A stretch of 64,000 bases of DNA from assembly GCF_011193355.1 (NCBI RefSeq), contig NZ_CP049780.1, positions 3,485,085 to 3,549,084 on the forward strand, written 5' to 3'. How positions within the stretch are numbered: position 1 is the first letter of the stretch; the number at the start of each line of letters is the position of its first letter. This DNA is from Streptomyces sp. JB150 (GTDB lineage Bacteria; Actinomycetota; Actinomycetes; Streptomycetales; Streptomycetaceae). This document shows positions 8,399 through 16,554 of the stretch, piece by piece. The notes under the pieces are model-generated. The model did no database searches. It worked only from the letters and a program-made list of their open reading frames with translations, and was not told where the DNA came from. The position numbers were made by a program, and so were the translations under genes.

Positions 8399-9813
8399 GC
8401 AAGGCGGTACGGCGGCTGCGCGCGCTGCCCCTGCGCTCCCGGCTCGCGCTGCTGGTGGCGGCGGCGGTGGCGTTCGCGGTGGCGGCGGTCTCGGTCAGCT
8501 GCTGGTTCGTGGTGCGCGGAAAGCTGTACGCCGAGATTGACGACAAGCTCGACAACGTCCGGGTCACGCTGGACGCCATCCGGGACACCCTGGCCGACTG
8601 CCGCCAGACCCCCGGCGACGCCCGCGCCTTCGGCCCGCCCACCCAGGTCTACGCGGAACTGGTCAGCGCGGACGGGACGTACTGCGTCTTCGACACCTCC
8701 GCGGGCGCGGTGCGGGTGACCGCGGCCGACGCCCGCATCGCCGCGCGGAACCCCGGCGACACCCCCTCCTTCCGCGACGGGAAGGACTCCGACGGCAAGG
8801 CCGTCCGCACCATGACGCGCCCGCTCGGCGGCGGGATCGCCCTGGTCGTCGCCCTCCCCCTGGAGGACACCGAGGGCACCCTCAACGAGCTGGCGCTGCT
8901 GCTGCTCGCCGTCTCCGGCATCGGGGTCGTCGGCGCCGGCGCGGCCGGACTCGCCGTGGCCCGGGCCGGACTCCGTCCCGTCGACAAGCTGACGGAGGCC
9001 GTCGAGCACGTCGCCCGCACCGAGGACCTGACCATCCGCATCCCCGTCGAGGACGACAGCGAGGACGAGATCGCCCGCCTGTCCCGCTCCTTCAACTCGA
9101 TGACCTCCGCGCTGGCCAGCTCCCGCGACCTCCAGCAGCAGCTCATCGCGGACGCGGGCCACGAGCTGCGCACGCCGCTCACCTCGCTGCGCACCAACAT
9201 CGAACTCCTCACCCGCAGCGAGGAGACCGGCCGCCCCCTGCCGGAGGCCGACCGCACGGCCCTGCTGGCCTCGGTGAAGGCCCAGATGACGGAGCTGGCC
9301 GCGCTGATCGGCGACCTCCAGGAGCTGTCCCGCCCGGACACCGCCCAGCACGGCGGTCTGGCGCCCGTCATCCCCTTCCACGACGCGGTCGAATCGGCCC
9401 TGCGCCGCGCCCGGCTGCGCGGACCCGAGCTGACGATCACCGCGGACGTCCGGCCCTGGTACGTCCGCGCGGAGCCGGCGGCGCTGGAGCGGGCGGTGGT
9501 CAACGTGCTGGACAACGCGGTGAAGTTCAGTCCGGCGGGCGGCACGGTCGACGTACGCCTGGACGGCGGTGTCCTCACGGTCCGGGACCACGGTCCGGGC
9601 ATCCCGGAAAACGAACTCCCCTACGTCTTCGACCGCTTCTGGCGCAGCCCGGGCGCCCGCGCCCTCCCCGGCTCGGGCCTCGGCCTGTCGATCGTGGCCC
9701 GCACGGTGCAGCAGGCGGGCGGCGAGGTGACGCTGACTCCTGCGGAGGGCGGGGGCACGGTGGTGACGATCCGCTTGCCGGGGGCGGCTACTCCTCCGCC
9801 GGAGGCTCCGTAG
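8395..9813 (+). CDS. sensor histidine kinase (MprB-like)
   Basis: A 472-residue HAMP kinase. Helix 1 is at about 12-35 and is followed by a ~125-residue extracytoplasmic sensor. Helix 2 is at about 165-185 and leads into HAMP, a HisKA domain with [15 protein letters not shown] (His is the phospho-acceptor) and an HATPase domain with [10 protein letters not shown] (N box), DHGPGIP (G1) and GSGLGLSIV (G2). The GTG start overlaps the regulator stop. The sensor contains two Cys (DCRQTP and YCVFD) that could form a disulphide, so a redox or folding signal is possible. Its 3' end overlaps a small antisense ORF by 26 bp. Confidence 0.92.
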   Translation: MSKAVRRLRALPLRSRLALLVAAAVAFAVAAVSVSCWFVVRGKLYAEIDDKLDNVRVTLDAIRDTLADCRQTPGDARAFGPPTQVYAELVSADGTYCVFDTSAGAVRVTAADARIAARNPGDTPSFRDGKDSDGKAVRTMTRPLGGGIALVVALPLEDTEGTLNELALLLLAVSGIGVVGAGAAGLAVARAGLRPVDKLTEAVEHVARTEDLTIRIPVEDDSEDEIARLSRSFNSMTSALASSRDLQQQLIADAGHELRTPLTSLRTNIELLTRSEETGRPLPEADRTALLASVKAQMTELAALIGDLQELSRPDTAQHGGLAPVIPFHDAVESALRRARLRGPELTITADVRPWYVRAEPAALERAVVNVLDNAVKFSPAGGTVDVRLDGGVLTVRDHGPGIPENELPYVFDRFWRSPGARALPGSGLGLSIVARTVQQAGGEVTLTPAEGGGTVVTIRLPGAATPPPEAP

Positions 9814-9895
9814 GAGGTTCGTGAACCTGCCAGAAAAGCTGTTCATCGAGCCGCCAGTCCGTCTGCCAAGGCGGCGTCATGAAGTCGTCGATCAC
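9788..9895 (-). CDS. candidate 35-residue protein downstream of DUF6247 gene
   Basis: This short frame begins with a GTG whose last two bases are part of the upstream gene's TGA (GTGA overlap), typical of translational coupling. The product begins VIDDFMTPPWQTDWRLDEQL and ends [10 protein letters not shown]: acidic, with three Trp. Its last codons overlap the 3' end of the kinase gene on the other strand. It could be a real micro-protein partner of the DUF6247 protein or the stump of a longer lost gene. I know no family for it. Confidence 0.45.
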   Translation of the reverse strand: MIDDFMTPPWQTDWRLDEQLFWQVHEPPTEPPAEE

Positions 9896-10239
9896 TCGCC
9901 CGGCTCCGTCCTCAGAGCCTTGTCCCGAATCCTCGCCGCCTCGTCGAGGAGGGCCCTGGCCTCGGCGATGTCGGTGGACTCAGCCGCACGGAGTTCCAGG
10001 TCGTGCAGGCGTGCATCGAGCTCCGGATCACGAGCGATCGTGTACTCGATCCACCAACGAGCCATGAACGCGGGAACGGGTCGAAGGTCGTACGTGTCGG
10101 CGATCGCCCGCTTCCAGTGTTTGTCGAAGTCGGGCAGAAGCACAGGTGCGTGCTGGGCAATGGCCTCGCGCAGCGCCTTGGGAGTCCGGGAGAACGGGAC
10201 CCGGGCCCCCTCCGGTGCTTGATCGAGTTCCTGTGCCAT
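9892..10239 (-). CDS. DUF6247-like small protein
   Basis: A 115-residue protein starting MAQELDQAPEGARVPFSRTP. It has a conserved-looking centre (LREAIAQHAPVLLPDFDKHW, ARWWIEYTIARDPELDARLH) and a helical Ala/Glu-rich tail (AEARALLDEAARIRDKALR). It resembles the DUF6247 family, small actinobacterial proteins often sitting in toxin-antitoxin-like pairs; that family name is from memory. It is the fourth gene of the minus-strand XRE/DUF397 run, and a 35-codon frame overlaps its stop. Function unknown. Confidence 0.7.
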   Translation of the reverse strand: MAQELDQAPEGARVPFSRTPKALREAIAQHAPVLLPDFDKHWKRAIADTYDLRPVPAFMARWWIEYTIARDPELDARLHDLELRAAESTDIAEARALLDEAARIRDKALRTEPGE

Positions 10240-10291
10240 GGGATCACCGTGACCGAACCGCACACCTTCGCGTCCCGGGTTCCCGCCCGCT

Positions 10292-10513
10292 TCACCCGAG
10301 AGCGTGCGAAGCCCTCTCCTGCTTGACGCCCTCCACGAACGCGGCCCACGGAGACGCCCCGAAGAGCAGGACCCGGCCGGCCGGGATCTTGCTGTCACGG
10401 ACCGGGACTATGCCGGGGCAGTTGTCGGCGACCTCGACGCAGTTGTTGTCTCCCCCGTCGCTGTAGGACGACTTACGCCACACGGCGGTGGTGAGGGCGA
10501 GGGCTCGATTCAT
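10292..10513 (-). CDS. DUF397 domain protein (second copy)
   Basis: A 73-residue DUF397 protein with the diagnostic WRKSSYSDGGDNNCVEVA, VPVRDSK and FGASPWAAFVEGVK. Such small proteins accompany XRE/DUF5753 regulators throughout Streptomyces (the WhiJ-like families) and probably modulate them. It is 16 bp downstream of a paralogue, with about 45 of the shared positions identical, including NNCVEVADNCPGIVPVRDSK-like blocks, so this is a local gene duplication. It has an additional tail (QERASHALG). Confidence 0.88.
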   Translation of the reverse strand: MNRALALTTAVWRKSSYSDGGDNNCVEVADNCPGIVPVRDSKIPAGRVLLFGASPWAAFVEGVKQERASHALG

Positions 10514-10529
10514 GATCCGGCGACCTCCG

Positions 10530-10727
10530 TCAGCTCTTGACGCCGTTCACGAACGACACCCACGAGCCGGCCCCGAACACGAGCACCGGGCCCTCCGGGG
10601 CTTTGCTGTCGCGGACCGGGACTATGCCGGGGCAGTTGTCGGCGACTTCGACGCAGTCGTTGGCTCCCCCTTCGCTGTAGGACGACTTACGCCACACGGC
10701 GGTGCTGAGGTCGGGGGTGCCCGTCAT
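10530..10727 (-). CDS. DUF397 domain protein (first copy)
   Basis: A 65-residue DUF397 protein (MTGTPDLSTAVWRKSSYSEG, CVEVADNCPGIVPVRDSK, SWVSFVNGVKS). Its ATG overlaps the stop of the XRE regulator (ATGA), so the two are translationally coupled. Family knowledge places it as the small acidic partner of the adjacent DNA-binding protein, acting as an antagonist or co-factor. A paralogue follows directly. Confidence 0.9.
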   Translation of the reverse strand: MTGTPDLSTAVWRKSSYSEGGANDCVEVADNCPGIVPVRDSKAPEGPVLVFGAGSWVSFVNGVKS

Positions 10728-11548
10728 GATCTGTGCTCCTCCAGTACGTCCCTGATGAGCGCGAGCGATTCCGACGGGGACAGCGCCAGGTCGCGGAGCC
10801 GATCGTAGGACAATCGCTGCCGCAGAACCTCGTGCGGATCCTCGATCAACCGGCTGCACCCGTTGCCCTCCTTGTAAGCAACAGCGCTCCCGTCGCTCTG
10901 CCAGAGCAGCGTCAGCGATCCGTTCATATGGTGGTGCGCTCCCGCCGAGAAGGGCAGTACCTGGAGCGCCACGTTGGGCCACAGCGCGGCGGCCTCGAGA
11001 TGCAGCAGCTGATCCTCCCAGGTCTTGCCCTGGGCGGCGGGCCGTCGGAGCGCGAACTCGTCCACGATGATGCGCACTTCCGGTTCCGGCTTCTGCCTCA
11101 GCAGGTACTGACGACCAAGCCGTGCGGCCACCTGCTCCTCGACGGCCTCGTCGCCGTCGGCCGTTGTCTGCGCGCCAGACAACACCTCCCGAGCGAAGTC
11201 CTCGGTCTGCAGAAGCCCTGGGACCCCCAGCGAGAACACCCACATGATCCGCGCCGTCGCCTCCAAGGCCATGTACTCCTTGTACTGGTCCTTGAACGCG
11301 TCCAGCCGAGCCGCCTTCCAGTGGCTCAACAGCAGGTCACCGGTGCCGTAGTACTCGTCGAGGTCCTCCATGACCGTCACCTTGGACAGCCGCTCGCCCG
11401 ACTCCAGCCGGCTCAGATAGCTCTTCTCGTAGCCGGTGTCGTCGGCCAGCTGCCCCAGTGACTTTCCGGCCTTCTCCCGCAGGACCTTCAGCGTCTGGCC
11501 GAGCATCGCCCGCCCGGAAACCCGCTGAGCGTCAACCTTTTCGCCCAC
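10724..11548 (-). CDS. XRE helix-turn-helix regulator with DUF5753 domain
   Basis: A 274-residue regulator. The N-terminal XRE helix-turn-helix (about 15-70: LGQTLKVLREKAGKSLGQLA, SYLSRLESGE) is followed by the DUF5753 ligand/partner domain (about 95-265: VPGLLQTEDFAREVL, RLGRQYLL, RIIVDEFALRRP, LPFSAGAHHHMNGSLTLL). The start chosen is GTG 11548, with GAGGGGTGAC upstream. It heads the minus-strand operon with two DUF397 genes. A near-perfect palindrome just upstream of the start recurs, perfectly, inside this gene at 11163-11183, suggesting autoregulation. Confidence 0.9.
   Translation of the reverse strand: MGEKVDAQRVSGRAMLGQTLKVLREKAGKSLGQLADDTGYEKSYLSRLESGERLSKVTVMEDLDEYYGTGDLLLSHWKAARLDAFKDQYKEYMALEATARIMWVFSLGVPGLLQTEDFAREVLSGAQTTADGDEAVEEQVAARLGRQYLLRQKPEPEVRIIVDEFALRRPAAQGKTWEDQLLHLEAAALWPNVALQVLPFSAGAHHHMNGSLTLLWQSDGSAVAYKEGNGCSRLIEDPHEVLRQRLSYDRLRDLALSPSESLALIRDVLEEHRS
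11163..11183. promoter_or_regulatory. perfect palindrome inside the XRE gene, possible operator
   Basis: GTTGTCTG-N5-CAGACAAC is a 21-bp perfect inverted repeat within the coding sequence (it encodes part of VLSGAQTT). It matches 19 of 21 bases of the palindrome upstream of the same gene. Confidence 0.5.
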
Positions 11549-11561
11549 GTCACCCCTCCCC

Positions 11562-11582
11562 GTTGCCTGGGCGCCAGACAAC
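11562..11582. promoter_or_regulatory. palindrome upstream of the XRE gene, likely operator
   Basis: GTTGCCTG-N5-CAGACAAC (one mismatch between arms) lies 14 bp upstream of the XRE GTG start, in the divergent region facing the small genes at 11686. Together with the intragenic copy it suggests a site for the XRE protein. Confidence 0.55.
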
Positions 11583-11685
11583 ACCGAACCTCTTCCGCAG
11601 CGTACGCGTGATCCGTAACCATCGAGGCACGAACGGTAATCGCCGCTCGTCAGCCACCCCTGTCACGCCCCGGAAGGGCACCCCC

Positions 11686-11886
11686 ATGCCTCTGCGCCTC
11701 CGCCTGCGCCTCGCCGCGCTCTGCGAGACCGTCCTGCTCGCCCTCGTACGGCTCCTGCTGCCCGCCGAGGGACGCCACCGCGCCACGGCGCCCCCGCCAC
11801 CGCCCCCGCCCGCCCCGCCGATCGCCCTGGAGCCCGTCTGGCTCGACACCCCGCTCGTACGCCCCTACCTGGAGGTCCCCGCATGA
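11686..11886 (+). CDS. small hypothetical protein
   Basis: A 66-residue frame with ATG after GGAAGGGC. It has an Arg/Leu-rich amphipathic N-terminus (MPLRLRLRLAALCETVLLAL), a run of prolines and an acidic end. It overlaps the next gene by ATGA and is divergent from the XRE operon. Such pairs of tiny genes commonly flank XRE/DUF397 loci in Streptomyces. Function unknown. Confidence 0.65.
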   Translation: MPLRLRLRLAALCETVLLALVRLLLPAEGRHRATAPPPPPPPAPPIALEPVWLDTPLVRPYLEVPA

Positions 11887-12134
11887 GGCTGCTCCCCTGG
11901 ACGGGCGTCGACGGCAAGCCCTGCTACCTCAGCAGCGACGACCCGCACAGCCCCCTCTCGCGGCTCGCCGACGACATCGAGGCCGCCCAACTGCGCTCCG
12001 CCCAGGAGGTGCTGGCCGGGGCGAGGGCCGTACTCGGCGACGCCAAGGCGGGTGAGCGGGCCGTGCGGTTCGCGCTCACCCGGGCCACCGAGTCCCTGGC
12101 GGACGTCCTGCGGATCGCGGTCAGCCGGCGGTGA
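11883..12134 (+). CDS. small hypothetical protein
   Basis: An 83-residue protein (MRLLPWTGVDGKPCYLSSDD...) with a compact N-terminal motif and a long Ala/Arg-rich helix (IEAAQLRSAQEVLAGARAVL). Its start overlaps the stop of the preceding gene by 4 bp. The pattern of a Trp-containing hairpin followed by a helix recurs in Streptomyces genes next to DUF397/XRE regulators, which suggests an accessory role; no function is known. Confidence 0.72.
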   Translation: MRLLPWTGVDGKPCYLSSDDPHSPLSRLADDIEAAQLRSAQEVLAGARAVLGDAKAGERAVRFALTRATESLADVLRIAVSRR

Positions 12135-12256
12135 CCCGCACGAGGACCGCGTCACCCGGCGACGTCGGGTTCGTTCGGCCGCCCCGGCAACCTTCCAGGC
12201 GTCCGCGGCGACTGTTCGTCGACCATCCCCACACCCCACGGACGAACGGAACCCGC

Positions 12257-14326
12257 ATGAGTGAGACGACTCGTGGCAAGCCCCGCAAGCCCCGCAGGGC
12301 ACAGCACCGCAGGCGCCGGACGACGGTGCTCGCGGCCGGTGTCCCCCTCGCCCTGATCGCCGCGGGGGCGCTCGTCTACGGCGAGCACGCGCAGCCCGAG
12401 GCGGCGGCCGCCGTGGTGCCCGCGTGGGCGACGGCGACCGCCGACGGCTTCGCCTCCGTGAACTCCCTCGGCCAGAACGGCACGTACGGCGGGCGGGGCG
12501 GTCAGACCGTCACCGTCCGCACGCTCGCGGACCTGGAGAAGTACGCGACCGCCCCCGAGCCGTACGTCATCGTCGTCGCCGGGACCATCACCATGTCCCC
12601 GGCCGGCAAGGAGATCAAGGTCGCCTCCGACAAGACCATCATCGGCTCCGGCACCTCCGGGCACATCGTCGGCGGCGGCTTCTTCCTCGGCCCCGGCGTG
12701 CACAACGTGATCATCCGGAACCTGACGATCCGGGACGCGTACCAGGGCGTCTGGAACGACAAGGAGCACGACTACGACGCGATCCAGATGGACGGCGCGC
12801 ACCACGTCTGGATCGACCACAACAACCTGCGGCACATGGCGGACGGGCTCATCGACGTCCGCAAGGACAGTACGAACATCACCGTGTCGTGGAACAAGCT
12901 GAGCGACAACGACAAGACGTTCGGCATCGGCTGGACCGAGAACGTCGTCACGGACATCACGATCCACCACAACTGGTTCCGCGAGACCGAGCAGCGCAAC
13001 CCGTCCACGGACAACGCCGCCCACGCGCACCTCTACAACAACGTCCTGGAGGACACTCCGGGGACCGCCGTCACCTCCTCCTACGGCAACTACTCGCGCG
13101 GGAAGACGCAGATGGTCCTGGAGAACTCCTTCTTCCAGGGCGTGAAGAACCCCGTCATCAAGGACGCCACGGCGTCGATCGTCCAGCGCGGCAACGTCTT
13201 CTCCGGCACCAGCGGACGCAACGAGAGCGGCGGCACCGCCTTCGACCCGAAGACGTACTACGGCTACACCCTCGACAAGGCGGCGGACCTCCCCGCCCTG
13301 CTGAAGTCGGGTGCGGGCCCCCGCGGTTCCCTCGGCACCACGGCGGCCACGACCGCTGCCGCCGCCGCGGCGACCACGCTCACCGTCGCCAGGGACGGTT
13401 CCGGCCAGTACTCCACCGTCCAGGCCGCGGTGAACGCCGTACCCGCGAACAACCCGAGCCGCGTCGTCATCGCCGTGAAGCCGGGCACGTACCGCGAGAC
13501 GGTGAAGGTCCCCTCCAACAAGCCGCACGTCACCATCCAGGGCACGGGCGCCAGCCGCAAGGACACGGTGATCGTCTACAACAACGCCTCCGGCACGCCC
13601 AAGCCGGGCGGCGGCACGTACGGCACCGGCGGCAGCGCCACCGTCGCCGTCGAGGCGGACGACTTCCAGGCCCGCAACCTGACCATCGCCAACGACTTCG
13701 ACGAGAAGGCCAACCAGCACATCTCCGGCCACCAGGCCGTCGCCCTGCGCACCGCGTCGGACAAGGTGTTCCTGGACTCGGTGATCGTGGAGGGCGACCA
13801 GGACACGCTCCTGCTCGACACCGCGGCGAAGGACCGCCTGGGCCGCGTCTACATGACCAACAGCTACGTCGTCGGCAACGTCGACTTCATCTTCGGCCGC
13901 GCCACGGCGGTCATCGACCGCTCGGTCATCACCCTGAAGAAGCGCTGGGACGGCACCTCGGCCGGCTACGTCACGGCACCGAGCACGGCCGCCGGGCGCA
14001 GGGGCATCCTGATCGCCAACTCCACGGTGAACGGCGCCGTCTCGGACCGCACCTTCTACCTCGGCCGCCCCTGGCACGCGGGCGGTGACGCGACCCTCGA
14101 CCCGCAGACGACGGTCCGCAACACCACCCTCAGCGCCGCCATCCGCACCACCCCCTGGACCGACATGAGCGGCTTCTCCTGGAAGGACGACCGCTTCGCC
14201 GAGTACAAGAACACCGGCCCCGGCGCCGGTTCCGCCTCGTCCGACCGCCCCCACCTGACCGACGCCCAGGCCGCCGACCAGGAGGTCACGGACTGGCTGG
14301 CGGGCTGGACACCCGCGGCGTCCTGA
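12257..14326 (+). CDS. secreted bifunctional pectate lyase (PL1) / pectin methylesterase (CE8)
   Basis: A 689-residue exported enzyme. The signal segment has an Arg-rich n-region and hydrophobic core (about 20-50, TVLAAGVPLALIAAGALVYG), with Ala-rich cleavage near residue 52. Residues about 55-360 form the PL1 beta-helix (DAIQMDGAHHVWIDHNNLRH, GLIDVRKDSTNITVSWN, GWTENVVTDITIHHNWF). A short Thr/Ala linker follows. Residues about 385-670 form the CE8 esterase (DGSGQYSTVQAAVNAVP, GHQAVALRT, GDQDTLL, GNVDFIFG, YLGRPWH), with catalytic Asp in the VDFIFG and DQDT motifs and the Arg in LGRPW. De-esterification and cleavage of pectin are thus joined in one polypeptide for plant-litter breakdown. The gene stands alone and ends before a strong terminator. 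Confidence 0.92.
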   Translation: MSETTRGKPRKPRRAQHRRRRTTVLAAGVPLALIAAGALVYGEHAQPEAAAAVVPAWATATADGFASVNSLGQNGTYGGRGGQTVTVRTLADLEKYATAPEPYVIVVAGTITMSPAGKEIKVASDKTIIGSGTSGHIVGGGFFLGPGVHNVIIRNLTIRDAYQGVWNDKEHDYDAIQMDGAHHVWIDHNNLRHMADGLIDVRKDSTNITVSWNKLSDNDKTFGIGWTENVVTDITIHHNWFRETEQRNPSTDNAAHAHLYNNVLEDTPGTAVTSSYGNYSRGKTQMVLENSFFQGVKNPVIKDATASIVQRGNVFSGTSGRNESGGTAFDPKTYYGYTLDKAADLPALLKSGAGPRGSLGTTAATTAAAAAATTLTVARDGSGQYSTVQAAVNAVPANNPSRVVIAVKPGTYRETVKVPSNKPHVTIQGTGASRKDTVIVYNNASGTPKPGGGTYGTGGSATVAVEADDFQARNLTIANDFDEKANQHISGHQAVALRTASDKVFLDSVIVEGDQDTLLLDTAAKDRLGRVYMTNSYVVGNVDFIFGRATAVIDRSVITLKKRWDGTSAGYVTAPSTAAGRRGILIANSTVNGAVSDRTFYLGRPWHAGGDATLDPQTTVRNTTLSAAIRTTPWTDMSGFSWKDDRFAEYKNTGPGAGSASSDRPHLTDAQAADQEVTDWLAGWTPAAS

Positions 14327-14507
14327 GATCCGCCCCAGGCTCCTGGCGTCCTTCCGGGCGCCATCGCCCGAACAGGTGAACTCAGAGCAGCACCCCGGGC
14401 CGGCAGCGCCGTCACACCTGGTCGGACGCCCGGATCACGATCCGTCCGCAGCCCGCGCTGGACAGGTTCCTGGCCGGCTGAGCCGAGCAAGGCGGAAGAG
14501 TCCGAGA

Positions 14508-14551
14508 ACGGGGTGGGGGGAACGCGCTCGCGCGCGTTCCCCCCACCCCGT
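14508..14551. terminator. 20-bp perfect-stem bidirectional terminator
   Basis: ACGGGGTGGGGGGAACGCGC at 14508-14527 pairs perfectly with 14532-14551 around a TCGC loop. It lies between the convergent pectinase and 5'-nucleotidase genes and probably ends both transcripts; there is no long T-tract. The 14327-14507 stretch before it shows nothing else. Confidence 0.75.
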
Positions 14552-14566
14552 CTCCCGGTCCGGCGT

Positions 14567-16372
14567 CTACTTCACGATCGTGATCCGGTCCGCCTTCGGC
14601 GGTGCGATCGGGCTCGCCGGGGACGAGTTCGCCGTCAGGTACTTCTCCAGTGCCGTCAGGTCGTCCGCGCCGACCAGGTCGTTGGTGCCCTGGCCGAGGG
14701 TCGGGAAGCCGTCGCCGCCGCCCGCGAGGAAGCTGTTCGACGCGACGCGGTACACCGCCGACGGGTCGACGGGGGCGCCGTTCAGCCTGATGGAGTCGGT
14801 GACCACGCGGTCCGCGCCGGTCTTCGTCAGGTCCAGGGTGTAGGTGAGGCCCGAGGAGACCTGGAGGATCTTCGGGGCCGCCGCGTTCGCGCCGCTGACC
14901 TGCTCCTTGAGGATCTGGATCAGCTGGGTGCCGGTGATGTCCTGGAGGTTGACGGTGTTGGCGAACGGCTGGACCGTGAAGCCCTCGGCGTAGGTGACGA
15001 CGCCGTCGCCCTCGGCCGCCTTGGCCGCGTAGGTGAGCGGGGCCCGGATGCCGCCCGGGTTCATCAGCGCCAGGTCGGTCTCCGGGTCCAGCTCCTTGCC
15101 GTAGGCGAGCTGGGCGTCGGCGATGAGGTCGCCGAGCGGGGACTCGGTGCCGGTGTTGCCGATGTCACCGGAGATGTAGCCGATCGGGCGGTTGCCGATG
15201 GGCGCGGCGAGCGCGTTCCACTTGCCGATCAGCTCGGTCATGTCGGGCGCCTTGGGGACGTCCCGGGTGACGACGTGGTTCGCCGACCGCACCGCCGTAC
15301 GGGCGATGTCGCCGGTCCACCGGTCGTACGTCAGCGTGGTGTCGGTGTAGAGCCGGCCGAAGGAGGCGGCCGAGGTCACCATGCGGGGCTTGCCGGCCGG
15401 GTCGTCGACGGTGCAGACGTACGGCGCGTGGGTGTGGCCGGTGACCAGCGCGTCGACCTGCGGGGTGACGTTCTTGGCGATGTCGACGATCGGGCCGGAG
15501 ATGCCGTCGCCGGGGCCGGGCGCGTCGCAGTCGTAGTTGTACGCCGTCCCGGCGGGGAAGCCGCCCTCGTGGATGAGCGCCACGATGGACTTCACGCCCT
15601 GCGCCTGGAGCACCTTGGCGTACTTGTTGATGGTCTCGACCTCGTCCTTGAAGGTGAGGCCCTTGACGCCCTCGGCCGAGACGATGTCCGGGGTGCCCTC
15701 CAGGGTCACACCGATGAAGCCGATCCTGACGTCCTTCTTCTTCCACACCCAGTACGGCTTGAGGAGGGGCTTCTTCGTCTTCTCGTCGCGGACGTTGGCC
15801 GCCAGGTACGGGAAGTCCGCGCCCTCGAACTCCTCGTCCGTGTAGCAGCCCTCCGTGGGGTGGCAGCCGCCCTTCTGGAGGCGGGCCAGCTCCCGGGCAC
15901 CCTCGTCGAACTCGTGGTTGCCGACGCTCGTGACGTCCAGCTCCAGCTTGTTCAGCGCCTCGATGGTGGGCTCGTCGTGGAAGAGACCGGAGAGCAGCGG
16001 GGAGGCGCCGACCATGTCGCCGCCGGCGGCGGTGACGGAGTACTTGTTGCCCTCGCGCGCCTGGCGCAGGTGGGTGGCCAGGTACTCGATTCCGCCCGCT
16101 TCGACCGTCTTCGTCGTGCCGTCGGCCTGGAGTTCGGTGACCCGGCCCGAGGAGCCGGCCGGCGGCTCCAGGTTGCCGTGCAGGTCGTTGAAGGAGAGCA
16201 GCTGCACGTCCTGGTAGCGGCCCGGCTTGTGACTCGTGGTCTTCTCGTCGGCGCTGGCGGCCGACGGCAGCGCGGCGGCCAGCGCGCCGACGGTGGCGAC
16301 ACCGGCGGCGGCCGCGAGCAGCCTGGTCGTACGCCGTCTGCGGCGGTCCTGCGGCGGAGTGGTGGCTGGCAT
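14567..16372 (-). CDS. secreted 5'-nucleotidase / UshA-like metallophosphoesterase
   Basis: A 601-residue exported protein with a twin-Arg-rich n-region and Ala-rich signal (RRTTRLLAAAAGVATVGALA, cleavage near ASA-DE, residue 41). The calcineurin-like metallophosphatase domain starts at LLSFNDLHGNLEPP (D-x-H) and includes GGDMVGASP, SVGNHEFDEG (GNHE) and VTGHTHAPY. The C-terminal 5_nucleotid_C domain has LALMNPGGIRAPL and YRVASNSFLAGGGDGFPT. It should release phosphate and nucleosides from extracellular nucleotides, consistent with nearby phosphate genes. It converges with the pectinase gene at a shared terminator. Length is as expected for bacterial UshA-type enzymes. Confidence 0.93.
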   Translation of the reverse strand: MPATTPPQDRRRRRTTRLLAAAAGVATVGALAAALPSAASADEKTTSHKPGRYQDVQLLSFNDLHGNLEPPAGSSGRVTELQADGTTKTVEAGGIEYLATHLRQAREGNKYSVTAAGGDMVGASPLLSGLFHDEPTIEALNKLELDVTSVGNHEFDEGARELARLQKGGCHPTEGCYTDEEFEGADFPYLAANVRDEKTKKPLLKPYWVWKKKDVRIGFIGVTLEGTPDIVSAEGVKGLTFKDEVETINKYAKVLQAQGVKSIVALIHEGGFPAGTAYNYDCDAPGPGDGISGPIVDIAKNVTPQVDALVTGHTHAPYVCTVDDPAGKPRMVTSAASFGRLYTDTTLTYDRWTGDIARTAVRSANHVVTRDVPKAPDMTELIGKWNALAAPIGNRPIGYISGDIGNTGTESPLGDLIADAQLAYGKELDPETDLALMNPGGIRAPLTYAAKAAEGDGVVTYAEGFTVQPFANTVNLQDITGTQLIQILKEQVSGANAAAPKILQVSSGLTYTLDLTKTGADRVVTDSIRLNGAPVDPSAVYRVASNSFLAGGGDGFPTLGQGTNDLVGADDLTALEKYLTANSSPASPIAPPKADRITIVK

Positions 16373-16554
16373 GCGCCCCCCTGTCGTTCTTATCCGGGTG
16401 TGTGAGGGTCCCGGCGCAGCCTAGAGTCAACGCGCGTAGCGCGACAGGGGGTTCATGGTTACAGCCTGGTTTCCCTTTGGGTTTCCCCTTGCGCTCGCCC
16501 GCGCTGTCCCCCCGTGCCGCCGTTTTGGCGGCGCCTCCCCTTACTCTCGTAGGC

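Noticed and set aside
12152..14254. 700-codon minus-strand frame over the pectinase gene
   Set aside because: Same compositional artefact; the plus-strand frame has catalytic motifs.
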